Source: Verrucomicrobiota bacterium
GTDB lineage: Bacteria; Verrucomicrobiota; Kiritimatiellia; CAIVKH01
DNA length: 64,000 bases
NCBI GenBank assembly: GCA_024233345.1
Contig: JACKPT010000007.1
Coordinates: 62,001 to 126,000, forward strand
Reading direction: 5' to 3'
The notes under the pieces were generated by a model, which saw only the letters and a program-made list of their open reading frames with translations, was not told where the DNA came from and made no database searches. How positions within the stretch are numbered: the first letter of the stretch is position 1; every line of letters starts with the position of its first letter. Below, one piece after another: positions 25,785 to 34,110 of this stretch. A program made the position numbers and the translations under genes.

Positions 25785-28541
25785 ATGAAACGGCTGACAT
25801 GGTTGATGGCCACGGGCATTTGCCTGTGGGGGTTTGCATCGTGGGGGCAGGGCACGGTAGAGGGGACGGTGAAGAATATCTTCAACCAGCCGATCACCAA
25901 TGTTTCGGTGTATGCCCGTCCAGCCTTTTCCTCCATTCCTTTCTACATCGGGGTGTCGGATGCAGCGGGCACTTATCGAATCTCCGGGATTCCCGGCGGT
26001 TCCTATGCCCTGTTCACCCAGACCGGAACAGATAATCCCTATCTGGATGAATGGTATAACGATGTTCCCGGTGAGCCGTTCAGTCAACCGGATGGCGTGA
26101 CCCTGGTCACCGTGGTCAATCAGGCCACCAATTCCGGCATCAACTTTGTCCTCGATCAAGGGGGAGGCCTCCTCGGTCTCGTCACCAACGATGCTGGCGA
26201 TACCCTTACCGGGGTCGAGGTGACCGCCTTTAACAGTAATCAGGTAAACCAGGGGTCGGTCTATACCGACACCGTGGGCATCTATCAGTTTGAAAAGCTG
26301 CGTAGCGGCACGTACACCTTGCGGGCGCAATCATTGGGCACGCCCTATCTGGCGGAATGGTACGAAGGGGTCACCGCGATTCAGGGCAGCCAGCTCCCGC
26401 CGCCGGAGGCTACCGGCGTCATTGTGACCCAGGGCAATGTGCGGACGGGAATCAGCTTTGGCCTGACCGAGGGCGGGCAGATTTCCGGATCGGTTTCCAA
26501 TCATCTTGGCCAGGCTCTTCCTGGTATCAGCCTCCAGGTCTTTAATCAATCCGGGCAACAAATCGGAAGCGGATTTTCCTCCTTTGACGGCAGTTATTCG
26601 GTTCAAGGTCTTTTTCCAGGACCGGTATTTATCGGCACGTCAGCGGGCGCTCAGAATTTTATCAATCTGTGGTATGGCGGTGAGCCCAGAGCCCTGGCCA
26701 CCACCGGAGGGGTGCCGGTCATTGTGGAAACCAGTGCCCAGACCAGCGGGGTTCACTTTGTGCTTTCCCCCGGCGCGGTTCTTCAATGTACGGTCAAGGA
26801 TGAGGCCGATGGCGCCCTGTCCGGTGTCAATGTGTGGCTGTATCGACGTCCCGACGTTCTATTCAAGTCCGCCCTGACCTTTTTGGATGGGCGGGTTACG
26901 ATCAAGGGCCTGCCCTCCGGAGAATTCTATTTGCTGACCGATACTGCGTCGGTTCGGGCCGAGTGGTATCAGGATCTGCCCGTCCTGGTCGGGGAACGGG
27001 TTCCCGGAGGGAGCGAACCGATTTGGCTCCAGATAAACCAAACCTCGACGGTGACGGTGGTGCTGGATCGGGCCGGGGCGATTTCCGGAGCCATCGAAGA
27101 TCAGGCGGGGCACTCTCTGACCGGTATCCCGGTCACACTGATCAATGGTGATGGTGTGTGGCTGGGCCAAACCAATTCGGGTAGCGAGGGGAACTTCCGG
27201 TTTGGCGGTTTGTCCGACCATGCCTATTTTCTCCAGGCTGGCGGAGCGGATGTTTCCGGTACCGGCTACCGGTTGACCTGGTATGGCGGAGAGGACGCGT
27301 CGCATACACCCGGTCCCGCTGGACAAGCCATCGCGCTTGCTCGCGGTGAATCCGTCAGTAATCTCCAATTCGCCCTGGCCAACGGGGCTGGCATTACCGG
27401 GACCGTTACCATTGGGGGGGGACCCGCATTGGCCGGCGAGGCTGTGCGCGTGTATTCCGCCACCACCGGGTTGGCTGTCGCGGAGGCGACAACCGACGGG
27501 AACGGCGCCTATCGGATTTCAGGTCTGGCGCCGGGCAACTACTTGATCCGGACCGCGGTGGATGGTGACGCTGGCCTGGCGGATGAATGGTATCCGGGAA
27601 TTGCCGTGACCAGCAGCGTACCGGATGGGGCAGGCGTGCTTGCCATCACCGGCTTGGTCGGGGATCTCTCCGCGCACTTTTCCATCGAACCGGGAGTCCT
27701 GCTGAGCGGCCGGGTGACCGGCCATGGTCAGCCGATAGGCGAGGTTGCTCTCGACCTGCTGGATGCCGCCGGGCAGGCATTTCGCACCAATCTTCTGACC
27801 GACCCCGAGGGGTACTTCATCATTCAGGGGATCGGTACCGGTTCATACTATCTTCGCACCCGTGAGGAACAGGGGTTTGTCAATGAATGGTACCAGGGCG
27901 TCCCGGTTACCTCCACCGTGGTCGGGGTGGGGGCCAGTTTGATTTCCGTGCAACAACCCTACGCCTTGACCAACCTGATTTTTGATCTGGCGTCTGGACA
28001 TTCAGTCACCGCCCGGGTCGTCAATGCCCAGGATGACCCGATTGCTGGCGCATTTGTTGCGGCTTGTACGGAAACTGGTGAGACCCTTGCCCGGGCAACC
28101 ACCGATAGCAACGGCTTCGTGGTTGTACGCGGTCTCCCCCCCATGCACGTGTACCTGCGTGCGGAGGCTTTGCCAGCCCCGTATCAGCATACCTGGTTCA
28201 GTAATGCGCCGGCGTTATATGCCACGGTTCCCGCTGAAGCCGTGGCCATCCATGCCGCGTCCGGGGTGTCGGGAATCCACAGTATCACTGTTGCTGCGGC
28301 TGAAGTGTCCATCACCGATACGCGCAAGGGAACGACGTTTTACTGGAATGGTGAAGCCGGTCGTACCTACCTCGTGGAATCTGTCCTGAATTTAGGTGAA
28401 CCATGGTCGATCGCGCCTTATGGTGGAGCGACCAGTGAACGGCCCCGACTGATATCCGATACCGGGGGAGAGGTGTCCTACCAAATCCCCGGTACAAGCA
28501 CATCAAAAACACAATTCCTTCGGATCCGCCTTGCGGATTAG
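25785..28541 (+). CDS. Secreted protein with eight carboxypeptidase-regulatory-like repeats
   Basis: 918-residue exported protein: signal peptide (RLTWLMATGICLWGFASWG), then eight beta-sandwich repeats of about 100 residues covering roughly 23-845. Each repeat starts with a GxVxxxxGxxLxGVxVxxxx strand pair, has a GxYxxxGLxxGxYxLR core like CarboxypepD_reg domains, and ends with an aromatic motif: DEWYNDVP, AEWYEGV, NLWYGGEP, AEWYQDLP, LTWYGGED, DEWYPGI, NEWYQGVP, HTWFSNAP. The C-terminal 70 residues form a separate module (GRTYLVESVLNLGEPW...TQFLRIRLAD) like the ends of other secreted proteins here. It looks like a cell-surface or matrix adhesin or scaffold; ligand unknown. Confidence 0.82.
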   Translation: MKRLTWLMATGICLWGFASWGQGTVEGTVKNIFNQPITNVSVYARPAFSSIPFYIGVSDAAGTYRISGIPGGSYALFTQTGTDNPYLDEWYNDVPGEPFSQPDGVTLVTVVNQATNSGINFVLDQGGGLLGLVTNDAGDTLTGVEVTAFNSNQVNQGSVYTDTVGIYQFEKLRSGTYTLRAQSLGTPYLAEWYEGVTAIQGSQLPPPEATGVIVTQGNVRTGISFGLTEGGQISGSVSNHLGQALPGISLQVFNQSGQQIGSGFSSFDGSYSVQGLFPGPVFIGTSAGAQNFINLWYGGEPRALATTGGVPVIVETSAQTSGVHFVLSPGAVLQCTVKDEADGALSGVNVWLYRRPDVLFKSALTFLDGRVTIKGLPSGEFYLLTDTASVRAEWYQDLPVLVGERVPGGSEPIWLQINQTSTVTVVLDRAGAISGAIEDQAGHSLTGIPVTLINGDGVWLGQTNSGSEGNFRFGGLSDHAYFLQAGGADVSGTGYRLTWYGGEDASHTPGPAGQAIALARGESVSNLQFALANGAGITGTVTIGGGPALAGEAVRVYSATTGLAVAEATTDGNGAYRISGLAPGNYLIRTAVDGDAGLADEWYPGIAVTSSVPDGAGVLAITGLVGDLSAHFSIEPGVLLSGRVTGHGQPIGEVALDLLDAAGQAFRTNLLTDPEGYFIIQGIGTGSYYLRTREEQGFVNEWYQGVPVTSTVVGVGASLISVQQPYALTNLIFDLASGHSVTARVVNAQDDPIAGAFVAACTETGETLARATTDSNGFVVVRGLPPMHVYLRAEALPAPYQHTWFSNAPALYATVPAEAVAIHAASGVSGIHSITVAAAEVSITDTRKGTTFYWNGEAGRTYLVESVLNLGEPWSIAPYGGATSERPRLISDTGGEVSYQIPGTSTSKTQFLRIRLAD

Positions 28542-28589
28542 TCGTCGAATTACCCGCGGCAATTGGTGTTTATGCGCTGAGACTGAACC

Positions 28590-28834
28590 CGGCGGAAATA
28601 TCTCCGTTACAGTCAGCCCGGGTGTCCAAACAACCACCGACGACCTGGACGGCCAGACTGGTTTCGATGAATACATCGCGGGAACCGGAATCGACGACAG
28701 CAACTTGTTCGCCTCCGTCGAACTGGACTGAGGTCACCAATCGTGTTCCCGGCACTGGCGGTACGGTATCCGTGACCGATCCGGAGGGATCCACCAACCG
28801 GAACGACCGGGTGCGAGTAAGTCTCCGGCCTTGA
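28590..28834 (+). pseudogene. Remnant of a secreted protein C-terminus, frameshifted
   Basis: In one frame the bases to 28731 encode DLDGQTGFDEYIAGTGIDDS, an Asp-rich Ca-binding-like spacer. From about 28720 a different frame continues with NWTEVTNRVPGTGGTVSVTD and a VRVSLRP ending. Together they form the usual order of the C-terminal module of other secreted proteins in this window, but the frame changes and the part between is missing. There is no start, signal or upstream body, so this is a decayed gene end or a moved fragment. Confidence 0.6.
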
Positions 28835-29113
28835 CGTCGAGGATATCATGATCGCGAAGCTGTTGGCGATTCAGGTGCGTGATCTCCGGGCGAATCCTTC
28901 TGTTGATCCCACGAATTGGCACCCGATGCGCTCACCATGTGGCACCGGGTGATCTGGTGGCTGCGGGGCATTGAGGGGATTGACAGGGTGCCTCAGGCGG
29001 CGTGAAACACCTGAGATTTCAGGTTGCCCCGGGCGTGAACCGTCCTTCCCCAAAAAACAGGGAATAGTACGCCGCAGTGTTCCGCAGTCCCCACATTCTG
29101 TCTGCGATCAACG
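28835..29113. other. Intergenic, probably decayed sequence
   Basis: No intact gene. A short frame at 28821-28952 reads DVEDIMIAKLLAIQVRDL, which resembles the EDL-x-KLxAGRxxDLxD segment of nucleotidyltransferase-like (DUF6036/AbiEii-type) proteins; the match is too short to trust. A hairpin ACCTGA-GATT-TCAGGT lies at about 29006-29021. Confidence 0.35.
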
Positions 29114-29629
29114 CTAAAAGGGGTAGCGGACCATGTGTCCATTCGCGCAGAGGATGTCCTCGTCATAGTCGGATTGATCGAACTTCCCGCCGGTATAGGT
29201 CGTCCCGGAAAAGTTGCCGTCCCGTCCCGGACTGCGAATCAAATGGGCCGCCTTGTCGTCCATGGACACATAATACTCAAAGGCATTGCCCCAGCCATCC
29301 TGTTGCGGAAGTACCTTGATGTAGTGCGGCACCAGCATGTCGGCCAAAATATCATTGGGTATTCTTCTGTACTTTCCGCTTTTGGCTTCCTGGGTGCCTG
29401 TGAAACGGAAGTCCACGACCGGGGCATCGGATAGCTTGGCCTCGGTTGCTGAATCAAGCGCGGCAAATTTATCCGTCACGAAGGCCACCCACGCATTACC
29501 CACGTTTCTCATGTCACCCATGGTTGCTTTTTGTTTGCCGTGCTGAAGCGCTGCAAAATACTTACGTCCGCCAATTGCACCAACTGCCAGCACGCCTGCC
29601 AGCACGATCAATAATATCACTTTTTTCAT
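29114..29629 (-). CDS. GspG-like single-pass protein
   Basis: 171 residues from the ATG at 29629, with a strong GAGGAGG ribosome-binding site. An N-terminal membrane helix (VILLIVLAGVLAVGAIGG) is followed by a soluble domain like the pseudopilin GspG C-terminus: ATMGDMRNVGNAWVAFVTD, a LADMLVPHYIKVLPQQDGWG segment, and a DGNFSG...DYDEDILCANGHMVRYP ending with Ca-loop-like Asp residues. The normal prepilin cleavage motif (G/FTLIE) is missing from its N-terminus, so it may be anchored but not assembled. No other type II secretion gene is nearby. Confidence 0.75.
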   Translation of the reverse strand: MKKVILLIVLAGVLAVGAIGGRKYFAALQHGKQKATMGDMRNVGNAWVAFVTDKFAALDSATEAKLSDAPVVDFRFTGTQEAKSGKYRRIPNDILADMLVPHYIKVLPQQDGWGNAFEYYVSMDDKAAHLIRSPGRDGNFSGTTYTGGKFDQSDYDEDILCANGHMVRYPF

Positions 29630-29980
29630 GAAGGTGTTCCTCCTCGGTTGCGGATACAGAATCGTGCAGAACTGTTCTCCACGCAAGAAATTAAGGAGGA
29701 GCCCAGTGGAACAGGTTCTGGCCGAAAAGACAGGACAAGAGAGGACGAATCCGTCCGTGTTTCACGTCACCCGAAGGTATCGAGTGGCTATGGTGCTGAG
29801 ATGGATAATTGAACGGCCTGATCTTTGGCAATCCACTGGTGACCGATCTAGGTTTCCTGGTCAAAGATATCCCCACTGGCCAGTACGGCGTATTGTTTCT
29901 GCGCGGGATGTGACTGGTTGATGTCGCGCCAGATAATGGAGACCTGACCGTCGATAGCGGCCCAAACGATATTAGGCAGC
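29630..29980. other. Intergenic, no intact gene
   Basis: Between two minus-strand genes. On the minus strand a short frame ending near 29848 reads KLPNIVWAAIDGQVSIIWRD without start or ribosome-binding site; it may be a relic. Composition is less G+C-rich than in flanking regions. Confidence 0.4.
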
Positions 29981-30538
29981 TTATTTTGCGGCCAGATACA
30001 CGTCCAGTATCTGTTGGCACTTTTGGGCTTTTTCGCCCTTGACCCTTGTATAAAGGTCTTGTGTCCTACCACCGAATGGATCTGTCTTGAATTCCACAAC
30101 AAGCTCATCGTTCTCGATTATCACAAGTTCCATATCTTGCCCGCCGTACACAACGGCTCTGCCATCTACGCTCTCCGTATTGTCTGAAAGGGAGACAACC
30201 GGCTTGATGGCATATTCAGCACTAATCTCCTCGTTTTGATAAAAGTCATAGATCCAATACATGTTGTGATCGGCGATGATAAAAATATGGCCAGAACGGT
30301 CTTCCCAGAAGTGGCCTGCAATATCAGCCATGGTTGGCTCCGCAATGTTCATGACTTCATCTTCAGAATGCTCTGTCGCCTTGGTCCTATTCATGCTGTT
30401 TGTGATGGAAGCCCTGGTCGCATCGACGAGTCCACCAGCGTCTTTTATCAACTCGTCTACGTCCTTCCCGCTGAAGTAGATGTACGCTCCCCCTGCGATT
30501 CCCAGCACGACAATTGATCCGATTAGCTTTTTGATCAT
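29981..30538 (-). CDS. Hypothetical single-pass membrane protein
   Basis: Unrecognised 185-residue protein. The ATG at 30538 has AAGGAT 8 bases upstream, favoured over a longer frame. One N-terminal transmembrane helix (KLIGSIVVLGIAGGAYIYFSG), then an acidic soluble part with a likely beta-rich stretch from residue 80 (GHIFIIADHNMYWIYDFY, AVVYGGQDMELVIIENDEL). Neighbour of the GspG-like gene on the same strand, but 351 bases apart. Base composition looks more A+T-rich than the surrounding genome. Confidence 0.62.
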   Translation of the reverse strand: MIKKLIGSIVVLGIAGGAYIYFSGKDVDELIKDAGGLVDATRASITNSMNRTKATEHSEDEVMNIAEPTMADIAGHFWEDRSGHIFIIADHNMYWIYDFYQNEEISAEYAIKPVVSLSDNTESVDGRAVVYGGQDMELVIIENDELVVEFKTDPFGGRTQDLYTRVKGEKAQKCQQILDVYLAAK

Positions 30539-30871
30539 GACGATATCCTTCTTGAGTTGGTTTCGGTGGCATGGGAAACAGATGTTGTGTCCGCACGCAC
30601 CGTCTTCCTGACTTGTTGTGACTAATTTGGATGTCTGGCCGCCACCTGTCCATGAATATCTCTGTCCCCAATTCTCCTTCAGGGTGAGAAACATCGGCAC
30701 CCCGAAGGAAACATCGGCACCCCGAAGTAGAAGCCCTCACTGCGTTCGGCCTTCACTTCAGGGTAGCCATGAAGCAGAGGCTCTTGCTTCTTCGGGAAAT
30801 CGGACCGGATTGGTCATTCTTGGCGTTTGCGCCTGCCATGAAGTGAGGCGAGTCATCGAGCCTCTACTTGA
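30539..30871. repeat. Gene-free stretch with a 20-bp tandem duplication and hairpins
   Basis: An exact 20-base direct repeat occurs head-to-tail at 30688-30707 and 30708-30727. CCCGAAG (30721-30727) and CTTCGGG (30794-30800) can pair around it. A further hairpin (about 30833-30875) has near-perfect arms of 15-16 bases and touches the tRNA-Glu 3' CCA. No coding gene is supported here. Confidence 0.6.
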
Positions 30872-30947
30872 TGGCACCCCCAACGGGATTCGAACCCGTG
30901 TTACCAGGATGAGAACCTGGCGTCCTAGGCCTCTAGACGATGGGGGC
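30872..30947 (-). tRNA. tRNA-Glu (anticodon CTC)
   Basis: Complete cloverleaf on the minus strand: acceptor GCCCCCA/TGGGGGT (first pair G-U), anticodon stem CCAGG/CCTGG with loop TTCTCAT and anticodon CTC (complement of 30911-30913). T arm ACGGG-TTCGAAT-CCCGT. Discriminator G at 30875 and an encoded CCA (30874-30872). It reads GAG codons. Confidence 0.96.
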
Positions 30948-30969
30948 AGTTGTGGATCTAGGAGGGGAA

Positions 30970-30998
30970 ACGCTAGTCGATGCAGAGACGGATTTCAA
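30970..30998 (-). promoter_or_regulatory. Candidate promoter of tRNA-Glu
   Basis: Minus strand TTGAAA (30998-30993), 17-base spacer, TAGCGT (30975-30970), about 16 bases of leader before the mature tRNA 5' end. Confidence 0.55.
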
Positions 30999-31094
30999 TA
31001 GGAATATGCCGAATATGTTCATCGTTTTCTCCCGCAGAGCGGGAATGTATGAACGGGCTTTTTTTTTGAAAAAAATGGCGGTAGAATGCCCGGT

Positions 31095-32087
31095 ATGGTT
31101 GAGCAGAAACAGAAGCTGCATCCCCTCCGTTTCGAGCCGGTGTACCAAAACTACCTGTGGGGCGGTCGCCGTATTGCCGATCAGTACGGCCGAACACCTC
31201 CGGGGGGAGCCTGCGCGGAATCCTGGGAGGTGTCAGACCGGGATGACGGGATGAGTGTGGTGGCGGAAGGGCCGCTCGCCGGAACCGCGTTGCGAGGGTT
31301 GATGCAGGAGCAGGCAGAGGCCATCCTCGGGCCGGGAGCGGTTCCGGGACAACGGTTTCCTTTGTTGGTCAAGATTCTCGATGCCCATCAGGATCTGAGT
31401 GTACAGGTCCATCCGGATGACCAGACCGCCGCCGCGGTGGGCGGTGAGGCGAAATCCGAGATGTGGTTTTTGCTGGATGCCGCCGCAGGCGCTGCGATCT
31501 ACCGGGGTCTGAAACCGGGGACCACCCGTGAAGGGATGGAACAGGCATTGGCAGGGGGCGATCCGGAGCGAGTTTTGATACGCCTGCCGGTCAGCCGGGA
31601 TGATGCGGTCTATATTCCGGGCGGGACCGTTCACGCCATCGGTGCGGGTTGTCTGATCCTGGAAGTCCAGCAAAACTCCAATACCACTTACCGCATTCAT
31701 GATTGGGGACGCACCGGCCCGGATGGGAAGCCACGGGATGTTCATTTGGATCAGGCGGCCAGGGTAATTCACTGGTCGCAATCGTTACCGGATCTGGCCC
31801 GGCCAACCGTGGATGTCATTGGGGAGGGCTATGCGATTGAGCGTGTGCTGGCGACGGAGTACTTCACGGTTGGCCGCCTGAGGGTGGATACCCGCTATTC
31901 GTGGGCTCCGGATTCGCAGGGGATGGCGATGCTGTTTGTGCAGGAGGGGACCGGGCAGCTTACGGCAGGCGACTTCGAAGCGGAACTGAAGCCCGGATGC
32001 ACCTGGTTGATTCCAGCCTGCCTTGATCAGTGCGAGGTGACCCCATGCGGGGAGGCCATGCGCCTGGTCACAATTTCTCTGCCATGA
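31095..32087 (+). CDS. manA: Type I mannose-6-phosphate isomerase
   Basis: Zinc cupin enzyme interconverting mannose-6-phosphate and fructose-6-phosphate; feeds GDP-mannose synthesis. About 330 residues, the short bacterial class. The start (31095 or 31086) is not settled by a ribosome-binding site. Motifs: LRFEPVYQNYLWGG, AESWEVSDRDDG, KILDAHQDLSVQVHPDD with the zinc-binding Gln/His, AKSEMWFLLDA, and IPGGTVHAIGAGCLILEVQQ. The next gene overlaps its stop by 4 bases. Confidence 0.92.
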   Translation: MVEQKQKLHPLRFEPVYQNYLWGGRRIADQYGRTPPGGACAESWEVSDRDDGMSVVAEGPLAGTALRGLMQEQAEAILGPGAVPGQRFPLLVKILDAHQDLSVQVHPDDQTAAAVGGEAKSEMWFLLDAAAGAAIYRGLKPGTTREGMEQALAGGDPERVLIRLPVSRDDAVYIPGGTVHAIGAGCLILEVQQNSNTTYRIHDWGRTGPDGKPRDVHLDQAARVIHWSQSLPDLARPTVDVIGEGYAIERVLATEYFTVGRLRVDTRYSWAPDSQGMAMLFVQEGTGQLTAGDFEAELKPGCTWLIPACLDQCEVTPCGEAMRLVTISLP

Positions 32088-32965
32088 ACCGCAATTCGGT
32101 TCCAGGGTGGGCCGGGTGTTTCCGCCGCTGGCTGGCGGTGGTGGCCGTTTCTGTAGTGATTGCCTGTTCCCATCAGTCGGTTGATTTTCCATTGCATCCC
32201 AACCTGCCCGAAAACCTGCGGTCCTTTCTCTTACGCCATGCCAACACTTGGGAAATGGCCGGCGACGGTTCCCTGATTGCAGCCGGGGAGGGGCCGGATG
32301 CTACAATCAACACCCTCGAGGAAGCGCGGCTGGTCCTGTCTTTTTATCGGGAGTGGTTTCCGGAGGCTCCCCCCTCCATCACCCTGTTCATCCTTCATGC
32401 ATCCGAGCCGGAATGGAGGCAACTGGTGGCCAAAGAGGGATTGCGTCCGGATGGGATTGCCTTTCACGCCCCCGGCCTGTTGGTGATCAAAGAAGATGTC
32501 GATCAGAATCTGCGTCCGGACCGGCTACCGCATGAATTGATCCATGCGATCCTTTCAGAACAATTTCCGGAATCCATCCCCCTGTGGCTGGATGAGGGGT
32601 GGGCTGGCTTCTACGGATGGGAGTTGGTCCGGGCGGCCAGTGACGGGTCGGCGAACTGGACCCGGCGCCGCCCCGCGATCGAGGAAATCCTGCCTTATGG
32701 ACTGGATGAGCTTTCGGCGATCACCACCTATCCGGAACATCCAGAGGCGGCCCGGATGTTCTACCGGGAATCCGAGGAAGTGATCCGGGCGCTTGAAGAG
32801 GAGCTCGGTCGAACCGCGATGGGGCGGTTCCTCGACATGGCGGTACGGCAACCCATGCCGCTATCCAGGCTTCTGATCGAACGGTGGGGATGGCATGAAC
32901 AAAAAGTTCGCGCATTGGAGTGGCGTGTGCAACAACGTTGCCGGATGCCCAGAATTTTGCGATAG
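32084..32965 (+). CDS. Gluzincin-type metalloprotease lipoprotein
   Basis: 293 residues from the ATG at 32084, overlapping the manA stop by 4 bases (ATGA). A lipoprotein signal ends at Cys28 (VVIACS). The protease motif HELIH is at 150-154 and a downstream Glu at 171 lies in PLWLDEGWAGFYG, the order seen in peptidase-MA-like gluzincins (HExxH...E). So the zinc site looks complete and the enzyme probably acts in the periplasm or at the outer membrane. Substrate unknown. It is followed by holA 26 bases downstream. Confidence 0.82.
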   Translation: MNRNSVPGWAGCFRRWLAVVAVSVVIACSHQSVDFPLHPNLPENLRSFLLRHANTWEMAGDGSLIAAGEGPDATINTLEEARLVLSFYREWFPEAPPSITLFILHASEPEWRQLVAKEGLRPDGIAFHAPGLLVIKEDVDQNLRPDRLPHELIHAILSEQFPESIPLWLDEGWAGFYGWELVRAASDGSANWTRRRPAIEEILPYGLDELSAITTYPEHPEAARMFYRESEEVIRALEEELGRTAMGRFLDMAVRQPMPLSRLLIERWGWHEQKVRALEWRVQQRCRMPRILR

Positions 32966-32991
32966 TGCGCTCTGCGAAACAACGGTCAATC

Positions 32992-34110
32992 ATGGCAAAA
33001 GAATCCCCCTCCATTTGGTTTATTGCCGGCACCGATGACTATGAGGTCAGCCGGGCGCTCAAGGAAACCATTCAGACCCTGTGCCCTCCGGAGGAGCAGG
33101 CTTTCGGCCTGGAGATTGTCGATGGGGCTGCTGCCACGGTGGACGAAGCAATTGCCGCGGTGGACAGAACCCTGGAAGCCCTGCGGACCGTAGGTTTGTT
33201 TGATGCGTCCAAGCTGGTATGCCTTCGTGATGTGTCCTTTCTGACCGAGGATGATCCGGGGAAGCGGGCCACTGTCAAAGAAGCAGTCAAGCGCTTGGCC
33301 GAGGAGATCCGTCTCGGCCTACCGTCCGGGGTGAAGCTTATTGTTCATGCCTTGAAGGTGGACAAACGCTCCTCCCTGTTCAAGGCCTGCAAGGAGTGCG
33401 GGGAGCTCCGGTTGTTCGATATTCCGGAGCAGGGGTACAAGGCGGATGAATATGCCCGGGAATTTGTACACCGGCGGTTTTCCGAAGCGGGGATGAAGGT
33501 TTCGCCCGGGCTGGAAAGTCTGGTCGTCGAACGGGCTGGGGTGGATACCCGCCAGTTGGAGCAGGAGGTGGAAAAACTCCGGCTTTTCTGTGGCGAGAAC
33601 CCGGTGAGCGAAGAGGCGGTATTCACCCTGGTGGCTCCTTGCCGGGAGCGGATGGGGTGGGATCTCCTGGATGAATATTCGCGGCGCGATCTCGTCAAAG
33701 CGTTGCAGCGGTTGCGTCAATTGCTGTTTATGAAGAACGAGCCGGTGGGGTTGATCATTCAATTGCAGACAAGAATCCGCGAGTTGAAAATCCTGAGGAT
33801 TGCCCTGGATGAGGGCTGGCTGCGACTGGAGAAACGCGGGAATTGGGTGTCAACTTCGTGGAGCGAGTCTCCGGAGGCCCATGCGTTTTGCGGAGGTGTG
33901 TTTCCGGATCCGCGCCGGATGAACCCTTTTCGCTGCGGCATTCTGGCCGGGTACGCCAGTCGTTACTCGGTGGACGAACTGCAGCATCACCTGGAACTGG
34001 CGGTGGAAACCCATGATCAGATGTTATCCGGGACCGCGCCGGCGGACCTGCTGCTTGAACGGTTCTTGATTCATGCTATCCGAAAGGAACCTCATGCCCT
34101 CTATGCGTAA
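32992..34110 (+). CDS. holA: DNA polymerase III delta subunit
   Basis: Clamp-loader subunit that opens the beta clamp. 372 residues from the ATG at 32992, near the typical 340. Order of segments fits HolA: IWFIAGTDDYEVSRA at the N-terminus, SKLVCLRDVSFL, a KLIVHALKVDKRSSLFKAC strand-helix, the domain II AGVDTRQLEQEVEKL motif, and the C-terminal collar with ADLLLERFLIHA. As expected of delta it lacks an active ATPase site. It overlaps the next gene by 17 bases. Confidence 0.86.
   Translation: MAKESPSIWFIAGTDDYEVSRALKETIQTLCPPEEQAFGLEIVDGAAATVDEAIAAVDRTLEALRTVGLFDASKLVCLRDVSFLTEDDPGKRATVKEAVKRLAEEIRLGLPSGVKLIVHALKVDKRSSLFKACKECGELRLFDIPEQGYKADEYAREFVHRRFSEAGMKVSPGLESLVVERAGVDTRQLEQEVEKLRLFCGENPVSEEAVFTLVAPCRERMGWDLLDEYSRRDLVKALQRLRQLLFMKNEPVGLIIQLQTRIRELKILRIALDEGWLRLEKRGNWVSTSWSESPEAHAFCGGVFPDPRRMNPFRCGILAGYASRYSVDELQHHLELAVETHDQMLSGTAPADLLLERFLIHAIRKEPHALYA

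Noticed and set aside
28915..28960. Duplicated tRNA-Glu 3' end as island att site
   Set aside because: Only about 8 bases (TGGCACCC) match, expected by chance.
29114..29629. Type II secretion or pilus locus
   Set aside because: Only one GspG-like gene is present, it lacks a prepilin cleavage motif, and no ATPase, platform or secretin is nearby.
31031..31070. Terminator from the CCCGC-AGA-GCGGG hairpin and later T-run
   Set aside because: The T-run is about 15 bases from the hairpin and no plus-strand gene ends upstream.
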